DNA from: Candidatus Omnitrophota bacterium
GTDB lineage: Bacteria; Omnitrophota; Gorgyraeia; Zapsychrales; Aceulaceae
Length of the DNA stretch: 36,230 nucleotides
Direction: 5' to 3'
Assembly: GCA_028693815.1 (NCBI GenBank)
Contig: JAQUUP010000020.1
Span: forward strand, 1-36,230
The notes beneath the pieces were generated by a model that worked only from the letters and a program-made list of their open reading frames with translations, did not search any database and was not told the DNA's origin. The position numbers and the translations under genes were made by a program. This document shows, one piece after another, positions 15,046 to 23,946 of this stretch; the stretch's first letter is position 1, and the number at the start of each line of letters is the position of its first letter.

Positions 15046-18000
15046 ATGAATGCAAAAGGAGTAGAACTCAATCCGTATTATTTAGATAATCAAGATCGAT
15101 TTGTAATTGAGAATTATAATAATACAAAGACGTTTACTAATTTCTTTCCTGGAATCGCTGGGGCGTGGGGAATCCCGATGTGGGTTTTTTATGTGAATCG
15201 TGGTCAATGTGTTTCGAGTTTTGGAATTGAGAGCAAAGACAAATCTATTATGGAGTTTCAGCCTGCTAATAAGGCGTATCGACACGTTTCTACTCAAGGG
15301 TTTCGTACGTTTCTTAAAATCAAAAGTGGCAACAAGACTATTTTTTATGAACCATTTCAGGAAAATTTATCCAATTGTCAATTTAAGCGTACTCAAAAGA
15401 TGGCAATTTCAGCGCACGATTTGACCATTGAAGAGGTTAACCAGACATTAGGTATTTCCGTTGAAGTTAATTATGCGACATTGCCTGAAGAGCAATATGC
15501 AGCGCTAATTCGAAAAGTCTCTGTTAAAAACTTATCTAAGAAAAAATACGATATTGAAATTATTGACGGCATGCCTGCGATTGTTCCTTATGGTTTAAAT
15601 GATCGACTTTTAAAAGATATTTCTCGAACGGTTGAAGCTTGGATTCAGGTTAGTAATTTAAAGAAAAAAGCTGCCTACTATAATTTGAAGGTTGTTGTTT
15701 CTGATAAATCGTGTGTTGAGAATATTACGGAAGGAAATTTTTATTTTAGTTTTCAAGAAAATGGCAAGACACCAAAACTTTTAGATCCGATTGTTCAGTC
15801 AGCATGTATTTTTGGAAAGGCTAAAGATTTTATTTATCCAAAGGCATTTGTTGACGAAAAGAACTTTCAGGTTCCCAAGGATCAGAAGACGAGAAACAAG
15901 ACACCGTCTGCCATGAGCTTTGCTAAAAGTTCGCTTAAAGCAGGACAAAAAACCGTGATCACATCTTTGATTGGACACATTCACAGTAAACCTGAGCTGA
16001 ACCGCATTGTTAAAAAAAGTATTTATGGCGATTATTTAGATGTCAAAGCAGATCGAAGCCGTGCCGTTATTGATGAGATTCGAAATTTAGTTTTTACGAA
16101 TAGTGGTTCTCGAGAATTTAATTTGTATTCGATGCAAACATTTGTTGATAATGTTTTGCGTGGAGGTCTTCCCGTTTCGTTTAAAACAGAGCAAGGTCGC
16201 GTGTCTTTTAATGTGTTTAGTCGAAAGCATGGAGATCCAGAAAGAGATTATAATTATTTTGTTTTAAACCCAACATTTTTATCTCAAGGAAACGGTAACT
16301 ATCGGGATGTTAATCAAAATAGGCGTAACGATATTTGGTTTAATCAAGATGTTAAAGACACTGGTATTATTAATTTCTTAAATTTGAGTCAAGCTGATGG
16401 ATACAATCCTCTTGTTGTCAGAGGGACAGCTTTTGCTTTATCTAATTCTAAATTAGCAACGAGTTTGGTTAAGAAATACGTAAGCAGTGGTAATCGAAAA
16501 ATGGTTAGCGATCTTCTTGAAAAGGATTTCTTTCCAGGCGAAGTTCTAAAAGTTATTTTTGAAAACGACATTAAGCTGACTGTAAGGCCAAGAGAATTTT
16601 TAACAACGATTCTTTCTTCTTGTCATATTCGCGAGTTAGCAGATCACGGGGAAGGGTTTTGGACAGATCATTGGACGTATAATCTCGATTTGATTGAAAG
16701 CTATTTGAATGTTTATCCTGAAAACCTCAAAGATTTGCTTGCAGACAAAAAGGCATTTACTTTTTATCATAATGATCATTATGTTTTGCCTCGATGTCGA
16801 AAATATGTTTTGACAGAGCGTGGGCCTCGTCAATATCAATCTGTGGCAAAGTTATCAAAAGATCTTGTCTCCAAGAAAGATAATAAACTACGAGTTCATA
16901 ATGGAACAGGACGTGTTTATCATACCAATCTTATCGTCAAGCTTTTATGTCTCATTGTTAATAAAGCAGCTTCTTTGGATCCCTCTGGTATTGGTGTTGA
17001 GATGGAGGCTGATAAACCAAATTGGTATGATGCTCTCAATGGATTGCCAGGGCTTTTTGGTTCGTCAATTTCTGAAACATTAGAAGTTAAGAGGGCGTGT
17101 CTGTTTTTGTTAAATTCATTAGAAGAGATAAAAGCAAATGATCAGGATTCTGTTGATATTTTTGAGGAATTAGCGAGCTTCTTGTCAAAGTTAAGCGATG
17201 CTCTTTTGAAACAGACTGGTTCTTTATCCTACTGGAAGAAATCAAATGATATCAAAGAAGCGTATCGTCATTCTGTTTTAATGGGAATTACCGGAAAGGA
17301 AAGAGCTGTTTCTATTTTAAAAATAAAAAAGTTTTTAAATCTTGTTCTTAAGAAAATAGATAAAGCAATTGTTCTTGCGAAGGATGAAAAAGGAGTGCTG
17401 GCGACTTATTTTAGTCATGAGCTTGTTGACTATAAGAAGCTTAAACAAGTAAACGATCAAAATTTGCCATTTGTTGCTCCATTAAAATTCAAGAGACATG
17501 CTTTGCCGCCATTTCTTGAGGGTTTTGTTCATGCGCTTCGATCTGAAACGAGCATTCAAGGAGCAAGAGAATATTACAAAAAAGTTCGAGCGAGCAAGCT
17601 GTTTGACCAAAAATTAAAGATGTATAAGGTCAATGCTGATTTATCTGGCGAATCATCTGAAATCGGACGGACCCGAATATTTCCTGCTGGTTGGCTTGAA
17701 AACGAATCGATTTGGTTACACATGGAATATAAATTCTTGCTTGAGCTTTTACGGTGTGGGCTTTATGAAGAATTTTATTCTAATTTAAGAAATACAGTGG
17801 TTCCTTTTTTGGATCCAAAGAAATATAGTCGTAGTATTTTAGAAAATTCATCGTTTATTGTTAGCAGCGCTCATGAAGACCCTAAGAGTCATGGTCGAGG
17901 ATATGTCGCTCGATTAAGTGGCTCAACGGCTGAGTTCGTGCACATGTGGCTTTTTATGAATGTTGGCATAAAACCTTTTTCATTAGACAAAAATGGGAAG

Positions 18001-18330
18001 TTACAGCTTGAGTTTAAACCGATTTTGGATAAGTCTATGTTTACGACAAAGCCAACAACCGCATGTTTTCGTGATCTATCGAAGAAGTGGTGCACTATTT
18101 CTTTACCGGAAAATACATATGCTTTTAATTTTATTGCGCGAACACTTGTTGTTTATCATAATTCAGAGCGCATAGATACATTTGATCAATCAAAATTCAA
18201 AATCAAGAAAATTGTTTTGAGCTTTGCTAATGATAAAAAGAATATTGAGCTTGAAAGTCAGATTATTCCATCTCCTTATGCTGAACGCATCCGAAACGGA
18301 GAGTGTGAATGTATTGATGTTTTCTTTTAA
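15046..18330 (+). CDS. GH94 / cellobiose phosphorylase-related protein, 1,094 residues
   Basis: I choose ATG 15046 since AAAGGA at 15035-15040 gives normal spacing; the adjoining TTG at 15043 is too close. Sequence recalled from the long GH94-like (formerly GT36) 'cellobiose phosphorylase' proteins is visible: FFPGIAGAWG near the N terminus, HGDPERDYN, SQGNGNYRDVNQNRRND (413 on), GFWTDHWTYNLDL (about 537 on) and NWYDALNGLPGLFGSS (659 on). Asp662 in WYDALNG may stand in for the general acid of GDWNDG in true GH94 enzymes. There is no signal peptide, so it should be cytosolic. The substrate and whether it is a phosphorylase cannot be read from sequence. It follows the deacetylase gene closely. 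Confidence 0.8.
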   Translation: MNAKGVELNPYYLDNQDRFVIENYNNTKTFTNFFPGIAGAWGIPMWVFYVNRGQCVSSFGIESKDKSIMEFQPANKAYRHVSTQGFRTFLKIKSGNKTIFYEPFQENLSNCQFKRTQKMAISAHDLTIEEVNQTLGISVEVNYATLPEEQYAALIRKVSVKNLSKKKYDIEIIDGMPAIVPYGLNDRLLKDISRTVEAWIQVSNLKKKAAYYNLKVVVSDKSCVENITEGNFYFSFQENGKTPKLLDPIVQSACIFGKAKDFIYPKAFVDEKNFQVPKDQKTRNKTPSAMSFAKSSLKAGQKTVITSLIGHIHSKPELNRIVKKSIYGDYLDVKADRSRAVIDEIRNLVFTNSGSREFNLYSMQTFVDNVLRGGLPVSFKTEQGRVSFNVFSRKHGDPERDYNYFVLNPTFLSQGNGNYRDVNQNRRNDIWFNQDVKDTGIINFLNLSQADGYNPLVVRGTAFALSNSKLATSLVKKYVSSGNRKMVSDLLEKDFFPGEVLKVIFENDIKLTVRPREFLTTILSSCHIRELADHGEGFWTDHWTYNLDLIESYLNVYPENLKDLLADKKAFTFYHNDHYVLPRCRKYVLTERGPRQYQSVAKLSKDLVSKKDNKLRVHNGTGRVYHTNLIVKLLCLIVNKAASLDPSGIGVEMEADKPNWYDALNGLPGLFGSSISETLEVKRACLFLLNSLEEIKANDQDSVDIFEELASFLSKLSDALLKQTGSLSYWKKSNDIKEAYRHSVLMGITGKERAVSILKIKKFLNLVLKKIDKAIVLAKDEKGVLATYFSHELVDYKKLKQVNDQNLPFVAPLKFKRHALPPFLEGFVHALRSETSIQGAREYYKKVRASKLFDQKLKMYKVNADLSGESSEIGRTRIFPAGWLENESIWLHMEYKFLLELLRCGLYEEFYSNLRNTVVPFLDPKKYSRSILENSSFIVSSAHEDPKSHGRGYVARLSGSTAEFVHMWLFMNVGIKPFSLDKNGKLQLEFKPILDKSMFTTKPTTACFRDLSKKWCTISLPENTYAFNFIARTLVVYHNSERIDTFDQSKFKIKKIVLSFANDKKNIELESQIIPSPYAERIRNGECECIDVFF

Positions 18331-18340
18331 GAGGTTCTCG

Positions 18341-18466
18341 ATGCGCTTTTTAGAAAATTTATTTCCATTCTTATTCATTTTTTTATTTATTACATTTCCC
18401 AAAGAAATAGATTTAGGACGTGACAACCTATTTGTAAAGATAGGCTTGCGGCCAATGGTGTGTTAA
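18341..18466 (+). CDS. Possible small membrane peptide, 41 residues
   Basis: ATG 18341 has AGAGG about seven bases upstream and opens a 41-codon frame. The product is MRFLENLFPFLFIFLFITF followed by a charged tail, so one membrane segment is predicted. It begins 10 bases after the preceding gene. No homologue is recognised and a short AT-rich frame could arise by chance. Confidence 0.35.
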   Translation: MRFLENLFPFLFIFLFITFPKEIDLGRDNLFVKIGLRPMVC

Positions 18467-18481
18467 AGTTTGCAAAATAGG

Positions 18482-18501
18482 CAAGTGAGCGTGCTCGCTT
18501 G
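18482..18501 (+). other. Short inverted repeat before the bat operon
   Basis: CAAGTGAG and CTCGCTTG pair around a four-base loop, with one G-T pair. No T-run follows, so it is not a standard intrinsic terminator. It could be an operator-like palindrome, as it lies just upstream of the possible bat operon promoter. Confidence 0.35.
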
Positions 18502-18503
18502 TA

Positions 18504-18530
18504 TTGATAATGGATAACATAAAATATAAT
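18504..18530 (+). promoter_or_regulatory. Possible promoter of the moxR-bat operon
   Basis: TTGATA (18504-18509) and a perfect TATAAT (18525-18530) are 15 bases apart, shorter than the preferred 17. The AAGGAGG ribosome binding site follows at 18537-18543, so the leader would be very short. Confidence 0.4.
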
Positions 18531-18549
18531 TATAATAAGGAGGATAGCA

Positions 18550-19548
18550 ATGGTTGAAAAAGGAGATATTGCTTTGATTAATGAGAAGGTTAAGAAAGAA
18601 AGTTCTTTTCTTGACGGTATTCTTTTTGAAATGCAAAAAGTAATTATTGGCCAAGAATATTTGCTGGAACGACTCTTGGTTTGCCTTTTGGCTAATGGCC
18701 ATATTCTTATTGAAGGTGTTCCTGGCTTGGCGAAGACAACGGCGGTTAAGACGTTATCTTCAGTGATTCAAGCAAAGTTTCAAAGACTTCAGTTTACTCC
18801 AGATATGTTGCCAGCAGACTTGACTGGAACAATGATCTATGAGCCAAAGACATCAACGTTTCGCGTAAAAAAAGGACCGATTTTCGCAAATATTGTTTTA
18901 GCTGATGAAATTAATCGTGCCCCAGCGAAGGTTCAGAGTGCTTTGCTTGAGGCTATGCAAGAAAGACAAGTGACGATTGGAGAAGAAACTTTAAAGTTAG
19001 ACAATCCGTTCTTAGTTTTGGCAACTCAAAATCCGATTGAACAAGAAGGAACATATCCTTTGCCTGAGGCGCAGGTAGATCGTTTTATGTTAAAAGTAAA
19101 CATTACTTATCCGACAAAAGAGCAGGAATATAAAATTTTGAAGCGAATGTCATTTACTGAAAAGAAAATTGATGTTAAAGAAATTGTTACTGTTGAAGAT
19201 ATTGTGCGTGTTCGTGGATTGATTGATGAAATATATATGGATGAAAAGATTGAGCGATATATTGTCGATCTTGTTGAAGCGACTCGAAACCCTGAAAATT
19301 ATAATCTTGCTGATCTTAAAGGATTAATTCAGTATGGCGCTTCGCCACGCGCTAGCATTTATCTTGCGGTAGCTTCCAAGGCCTACGCGTTTATTCAAAG
19401 ACGTGGTTATGTGACTCCCCAAGATGTTAAATCTATAGGAATGGATGTTTTGCGTCATCGTGTTACGCCAAGCTATGAGGCAGAGGCGGAAGAAAAAACA
19501 TCTGAGGATATTATTAAAAAGATATTTGATGAGGTTGAAGTTCCATAA
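18550..19548 (+). CDS. MoxR-family AAA+ ATPase
   Basis: A 332-residue AAA+ protein with AAGGAGG ahead of ATG 18550. Walker A is GVPGLAKT (56-63) and Walker B is VLADEINRAP (about 116-125), followed by KVQSALLEAMQERQVT and ATQNPIEQEGTYPLPEAQVDR, all typical of MoxR. MoxR proteins act as chaperone-like ATPases with VWA-domain partners. Here those partners, DUF58, BatA and BatB, follow directly. It is the first gene of an eight-gene operon. Length and motifs are complete, and no oddity is seen. Confidence 0.97.
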   Translation: MVEKGDIALINEKVKKESSFLDGILFEMQKVIIGQEYLLERLLVCLLANGHILIEGVPGLAKTTAVKTLSSVIQAKFQRLQFTPDMLPADLTGTMIYEPKTSTFRVKKGPIFANIVLADEINRAPAKVQSALLEAMQERQVTIGEETLKLDNPFLVLATQNPIEQEGTYPLPEAQVDRFMLKVNITYPTKEQEYKILKRMSFTEKKIDVKEIVTVEDIVRVRGLIDEIYMDEKIERYIVDLVEATRNPENYNLADLKGLIQYGASPRASIYLAVASKAYAFIQRRGYVTPQDVKSIGMDVLRHRVTPSYEAEAEEKTSEDIIKKIFDEVEVP

Positions 19549-19564
19549 GAATTAAATATTAGCC

Positions 19565-20455
19565 ATGATTCCTAAGGAAGTTTTAAGAAATATTCGGCGT
19601 ATTGAAATAACGACATCTCGGCTTGTGACTGATGTATTTGCTGGCGCATACCACAGTGTCTTTAAGGGCCGGGGTATGGAGTTTGATGAAGTACGCGAGT
19701 ATCAGCCCGGAGACGATATTCGCACAATCGATTGGAATGTTACAGCAAGGACGGGAAAGCCGTATATTAAGAAATTTGTTGAAGAGCGCGAGATGACTGT
19801 GATGCTTCTTGTCGATGTATCAAGATCTTGTCAATTTGCAACGGTTAATGAGTTGAAAAGTAAGCTCGCAGCTGAGATTGCTGCTGTTTTGGCTTTTTCT
19901 GCTATTCGAAACAGTGATAAAGTGGGACTTATTATTTTCACAGATGGTGTTGAAAAATTTATTCCACCTAGAAAAGGTTTGCGCCATGTTCTTCGTGTTA
20001 TCCGAGAGGTTTTGTATTATGAGCCAAAAGGATTTAAGACTGATATCTGTCAGGCATTGGAATATTTAAGTAAGGTCACAACGCGCAAGAGTGTATCATT
20101 TTTAATTTCTGATTTCTTTGAAGATAATCTTGTGACGCGTTTGAAGAAAGATTTGGCTATTGCGAATAAGCGTCATGATTTAATTGCTGTGACTCTTAAT
20201 GATCCTCGAGAGCGCAATCTTCCTGATTGCGGAATTCTTGAGCTTGAAGATGCTGAAACGCAGGAAGTATTTTCTGTTGATTCCACAAGCGCGCAGATTC
20301 GGGAACGTTATTGCAAAGATGCGCAAGAGCGCATTTTAAAACGAGAGGAATTGTTTCGTTCTGTTGGAATGGATTTTATTAATGTTTCAACAGATGTTCC
20401 TTATGTTCACGAGCTGACGAAATTCTTTATAAAGAGAAAAAGAAGGTTTCGGTAA
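19565..20455 (+). CDS. DUF58-domain protein
   Basis: A 296-residue protein with the DUF58 signature at residues 34-70: KGRGMEFDEVREYQPGDD, then IRTIDWNVTARTGKPYIKKF. A VWA-like fold follows, beginning LLVDVSRS (81-88), where D-x-S-x-S is incomplete (DVSRS), and LISDFFED later. DUF58 proteins nearly always accompany MoxR, and are presumed to be partners at the membrane face. It starts 16 bases after moxR and ends three bases before the next gene, so translation is probably coupled. Confidence 0.95.
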   Translation: MIPKEVLRNIRRIEITTSRLVTDVFAGAYHSVFKGRGMEFDEVREYQPGDDIRTIDWNVTARTGKPYIKKFVEEREMTVMLLVDVSRSCQFATVNELKSKLAAEIAAVLAFSAIRNSDKVGLIIFTDGVEKFIPPRKGLRHVLRVIREVLYYEPKGFKTDICQALEYLSKVTTRKSVSFLISDFFEDNLVTRLKKDLAIANKRHDLIAVTLNDPRERNLPDCGILELEDAETQEVFSVDSTSAQIRERYCKDAQERILKREELFRSVGMDFINVSTDVPYVHELTKFFIKRKRRFR

Positions 20456-20458
20456 AAT

Positions 20459-21004
20459 ATGTTTTTTTTAAGAGAATGTTTTGCACAAGAAGTCGAGGGG
20501 CTTCGGGGAATTAAGCCACCGGTAGAATTTCCGGGAAATTATTTTTTTCTTTTTTTGATTCTTTTTTTAGCGTTGTTGATAGCTGGATTCTTTTTGTTCC
20601 GATATTTTTATGGTCGTCGCAAAATGAAACCAAAGGCTGTTGAGTCAGCAAAGCCACCGTATTTGATCGCCTATGAACGATTGGAAGTTTTAAGGAATAA
20701 AAATCTTCCAGGATCAGGCGAGATTCAGCAATATTATGTTGAGCTTTCGGATATTGTTCGAAGATATTTAGAAGGACAATTTTTAATTAAGGCGCCCGAA
20801 ATGACAACTGATGAATTTTTGCATGCTGTTAATCAGGCACCAGCTTTGGTGTTTTCAAAAAAAAATCTTTTATATGAATTTTTAGGTTCTTGCGACATGG
20901 TCAAATTTGCTAAATATGGACCAGAAATTAGTGAAATGGATAATAGTTTCTTGTTGGCTAAGAAATTGATTGATGAAACAAGGCAGACAGATGATGGAAT
21001 TTAA
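20459..21004 (+). CDS. Small membrane protein of the Bat operon (DUF4381-like)
   Basis: A 181-residue protein with an N-terminal segment containing CFAQEVEGLRGIKPPVEFP, then one strongly hydrophobic helix (about residues 28-49, with FFLFLILFLALLIAGFFLF). The C-terminal cytoplasmic part has the motif YVELSDIVRRYLEGQF, then APEMTTDEFLHAV. The same ending pattern occurs in DUF4381 proteins and in the C-terminal tail of BatD-like proteins (compare LLQQYFSHKLSIPEGMITDKE in the BatD here). Its place between DUF58 and BatA fits that family. The stop overlaps the BatA start by 14 bases. Confidence 0.8.
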   Translation: MFFLRECFAQEVEGLRGIKPPVEFPGNYFFLFLILFLALLIAGFFLFRYFYGRRKMKPKAVESAKPPYLIAYERLEVLRNKNLPGSGEIQQYYVELSDIVRRYLEGQFLIKAPEMTTDEFLHAVNQAPALVFSKKNLLYEFLGSCDMVKFAKYGPEISEMDNSFLLAKKLIDETRQTDDGI

Positions 21005-21989
21005 GGATCCCTGGATTTTACTCATAGCGCCGGTTGTTCTTGTTTTGATTTATTTTGTGTGTCAATATAAGAGAAAACCAACATTTCGTTTTTCTTCCGG
21101 AATTTCTTTGCAAGGTGTCTTGAAAAGCTTTAAAGTTAAAATAAGCCAAAACTTTTTTGTTTTGCGGCTTTTATCGATTTTGTTTTTTTTGATTGCTTTG
21201 GCAGGTCCTCGTCAGATCTTGGAAGAAGTTCAGCACAAAACAGAGGGGATTGATATTGTTTTAGCCATTGATGTTTCTGGAAGCATGGCTGCAGAAGATT
21301 TTAAACTTCAGAATAAACGTGTTAATCGCTTAGATATCGTTAAGAGTGTTGTTGAAGAATTCATTGATGGACGAAAAAATGATAGAATCGGCATTGTGGC
21401 ATTTTCTCGCTTTGCCTATACTCTTTGCCCGTTAACTTTGGATCACGATTGGCTTTTGACAAACTTAGAACGTTTAAAGCTTGGCTTAATTGAGGATGGA
21501 ACAGCTATTGGATCTGCGGTTGCCTCATCAGTTGCACGACTTAAAAATAGTAAGGCAAAAAGCAAGATTATTATTTTATTAACAGACGGAGTTAATAACG
21601 CTGGAAAGATTGATCCGATTGAAGCTGCGAAAATTGCTGAAGCTAATAAGATTCGAATTTATACTATTGGGGTCGGGACTAAGGGTTTGGTTCCTTTTCC
21701 TGTTAAAGATTTTTGGGGGAGGACAGGCTATCAGAATGTGGAGATCAATCTCGATGATCAAACTTTGAAAGAAATTGCCAAGGTAACCTCTGGAGAGTAT
21801 TTTTGGGCGATGGACACCGAGTCGTTGCGTAATATTTACAAGGCAATTGATCAGCTTGAGAAAACAGAAATTGAACAGTCTGGCTATAGAGACTATCAGC
21901 AGTTGTTTTGGATTTTCTTAGGGTTGGGATTATTTGTTTTATGCGTTGAGATCATATTATCAAGAACATTATTTTTGAGGATTCCTTAA
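20991..21989 (+). CDS. batA: BatA-like VWA membrane protein
   Basis: A 332-residue protein. I choose ATG 20991, as AAGG lies seven bases before it; the earlier in-frame TTG at 20970 and ATG at 20973 lack a site. The order is one or two N-terminal membrane helices (residues about 9-24 and 55-72), a VWA domain with intact MIDAS motif D94-x-S96-x-S98 (DVSGS), DGTAIGSA, and LLTDGVNNAG, and a C-terminal membrane helix. The MIDAS should bind a divalent metal. BatA-type proteins form a membrane complex with BatB, C, D and E; the system was named for aerotolerance in Bacteroides, though its precise role is unsettled. Confidence 0.93.
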   Translation: MMEFKDPWILLIAPVVLVLIYFVCQYKRKPTFRFSSGISLQGVLKSFKVKISQNFFVLRLLSILFFLIALAGPRQILEEVQHKTEGIDIVLAIDVSGSMAAEDFKLQNKRVNRLDIVKSVVEEFIDGRKNDRIGIVAFSRFAYTLCPLTLDHDWLLTNLERLKLGLIEDGTAIGSAVASSVARLKNSKAKSKIIILLTDGVNNAGKIDPIEAAKIAEANKIRIYTIGVGTKGLVPFPVKDFWGRTGYQNVEINLDDQTLKEIAKVTSGEYFWAMDTESLRNIYKAIDQLEKTEIEQSGYRDYQQLFWIFLGLGLFVLCVEIILSRTLFLRIP

Positions 21990-21991
21990 AA

Positions 21992-22993
21992 ATGCAATTT
22001 GCAGAGATTCAAAATTTAAATTTTTTGTGGTTTTCGATTGCCATAGGATTATTTTTGGTTTGGGCTTTTAGACGCAAAAAAACAATAATAAAAAAGTTTG
22101 TTTCAGAAGAGCTACTTTTGAAGATTGCTGCAAATAAGAATCAAAGGATGGAAATATTCAAAGGAATTCTTTTGGTTTTAGTTTTTGTTTTTTCCGTTAT
22201 TGCTTTAGCAAGACCGCAATGGGGATTTAAATGGCATGAAGTTAAAAGGCAAGGACTTGATATTATTATTGCCATTGATACTTCCAAGAGCATGATGACT
22301 GATGATGTTAAGCCAAATCGATTAGAGCGCGCCAAGTTAGCGGTTAAAGATCTTATCAAAAAATTGCAAGGTGATCGCATCGGGTTGATTGCATTTGCAG
22401 GTTCGGCTTTCTTGACTTGTCCGCTTACTGTTGATTATAGTGGTTTTTTGATTTCGTTGGATGATTTGGATTTAAACACCGTTTCTCGAGGAGGAACATC
22501 TTTAGCAAGCGCTATTCATGAAGCCATGAAAGGCTATGAAAAAGTTCCTAGTCAATATAAGGCTGTTGTTATTATTACAGATGGGGAGAATTTGCAAGGG
22601 GATCCCATTGCGGCGGCAAAGAAAGCGGCACAAGAGAACATTAAGATTTTTTGTGTTGGCATAGGAACGCCTGAAGGTGAGCTGATTCGAATTAGGAATG
22701 ATCAAGGAGATTATGAATTTCTAAAAGACAACGATGGTAATTTTGTTAAATCTCGGCTAGATGAACAAATGCTTAAGCAAATAGCTTTGTTAACAGGTGG
22801 TGCTTATGTTCGTTCTAGTGGAGCAGAGTTTGGTCTCGATTATATTTATGAAAAACGGTTATCAAAAATGGAAAAACGAGAAATCGAAAGCAAGATGAAA
22901 AAGCAGTATACGGAAAGATTTCAAATTCCTTTGGCTATTGCTTGTTTATTTTTAATAATGGAAGCTGCTATTTCTACTCGAAAAAAAATATGA
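21992..22993 (+). CDS. batB: BatB-like VWA membrane protein
   Basis: A 333-residue protein built like BatA: an N-terminal helix (about 9-26), a second at about 57-73 followed by ARPQWG, a VWA domain with MIDAS D96-x-S98-x-S100 (DTSKS), RGGTSLASA and IITDGENLQG, and a C-terminal membrane helix (IPLAIACLFLIMEAAI). It starts two bases after the BatA stop and overlaps the start of the TPR gene by four bases (ATGA), so the three are translationally coupled. Confidence 0.93.
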   Translation: MQFAEIQNLNFLWFSIAIGLFLVWAFRRKKTIIKKFVSEELLLKIAANKNQRMEIFKGILLVLVFVFSVIALARPQWGFKWHEVKRQGLDIIIAIDTSKSMMTDDVKPNRLERAKLAVKDLIKKLQGDRIGLIAFAGSAFLTCPLTVDYSGFLISLDDLDLNTVSRGGTSLASAIHEAMKGYEKVPSQYKAVVIITDGENLQGDPIAAAKKAAQENIKIFCVGIGTPEGELIRIRNDQGDYEFLKDNDGNFVKSRLDEQMLKQIALLTGGAYVRSSGAEFGLDYIYEKRLSKMEKREIESKMKKQYTERFQIPLAIACLFLIMEAAISTRKKI

Positions 22994-23943
22994 AAATATT
23001 TCTTAGTATAATTGCTATTTATTTGTTTTGCGTTTCTGGTGTTGCCTTTGCTTCGCAGGCTGGTGATGTTAAGAGGGGAAATGCGCTTTATCATGAAGGA
23101 AAATATGAAGAGGCGCTAAAAGAATACCAGAAGGTTTTGAGCAAGAAGCCAGACTCTGATATTATTAATTTTAATATGGGAACAGCGCTGTACAATCAAG
23201 AGAAATTTGATGAAGCGCTTAGTTTTTTTCAAAAAGCATTGTTAGGAGAAGATGAGATTCTTAAGGAAAAAACGCAATATAATATAGGAAATACACTCTA
23301 TAAAAGCGGTATTTTAAAAGAAGAAGAGAATTTGGATTTGGCTATTCAATCTTTAGAAAAAAGCCTTGAGTCGTATGAAAAGGCTTTTGTTTTTGATGAA
23401 AAAGATGAGGATGTTGAGGCTAACCGAAAATTTGTTAAAAAAGAATTAGAGAGATTAAAAAAGAAAAAGGAAACGCAGCAGGACAAGCAATGTCCGATGC
23501 CGAATAAGGATAAAGACCAAGAAAGCGAGTCTGATCAAAAAAAGCAGCAACAGCAAAATCAGTCGCAGAATAAAGAGCAGAAAGACAAAAGCGAAAACAA
23601 AGAAAAACAAAAGGAAGATCAGCAGCAAGGTCAGCAGAATCAGCCTAGCCAACAGCAAGAACAAAAAGAGAATCAAACTGATCAGCAAGAGCAGTCTTCT
23701 CAACAAGATCAAAAAGAACAGCAGGATGAACCTAGACAGCAGAAGCAAGAATCTCAGTCTCAGTCATCAGAGACTGACGAGAAAGATCAGCAGCAGTCAC
23801 AAGGGCAACCTCAGGATCAATCGAAAATGACAAAACAAGAGGCCTCGGCCATGCTCCGTAATTATGAGCAAAATGAAGAACCAAAAAAACTTCTTAACCT
23901 AGTTCCTCAAAAGCAGGATGTTCCGATAGGAAAAGATTGGTAG
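22990..23943 (+). CDS. batC: BatC-like TPR protein with long Gln/Lys-rich tail
   Basis: A 317-residue protein starting at ATG 22990, overlapping the batB stop (ATGA). Residues 1-22 are a signal peptide (FLSIIAIYLFCVSGVAFAS). TPR units follow (ALYHEGKYEEALKEYQKVL, then NMGTALYNQEKFDEALSFF), with a third looser unit around KSLESYEKAFVFDEKDEDVE. From about residue 155 to 290 the sequence is almost only Gln, Lys, Glu, Asp, Ser and Asn, then ends with MTKQEASAMLRNYEQNEE, a conserved-looking tail. The low-complexity region is typical of BatC-type proteins in kind, and presumably is a flexible periplasmic linker. The position between batB and batD supports the assignment. Confidence 0.85.
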   Translation: MKIFLSIIAIYLFCVSGVAFASQAGDVKRGNALYHEGKYEEALKEYQKVLSKKPDSDIINFNMGTALYNQEKFDEALSFFQKALLGEDEILKEKTQYNIGNTLYKSGILKEEENLDLAIQSLEKSLESYEKAFVFDEKDEDVEANRKFVKKELERLKKKKETQQDKQCPMPNKDKDQESESDQKKQQQQNQSQNKEQKDKSENKEKQKEDQQQGQQNQPSQQQEQKENQTDQQEQSSQQDQKEQQDEPRQQKQESQSQSSETDEKDQQQSQGQPQDQSKMTKQEASAMLRNYEQNEEPKKLLNLVPQKQDVPIGKDW

Positions 23944-23946
23944 TTG

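Noticed and set aside
23455-23748. Leu-rich 97-residue frame on the minus strand
   Set aside because: It is the complement of the Gln/Lys-rich codons of batC; no start signal or family match.
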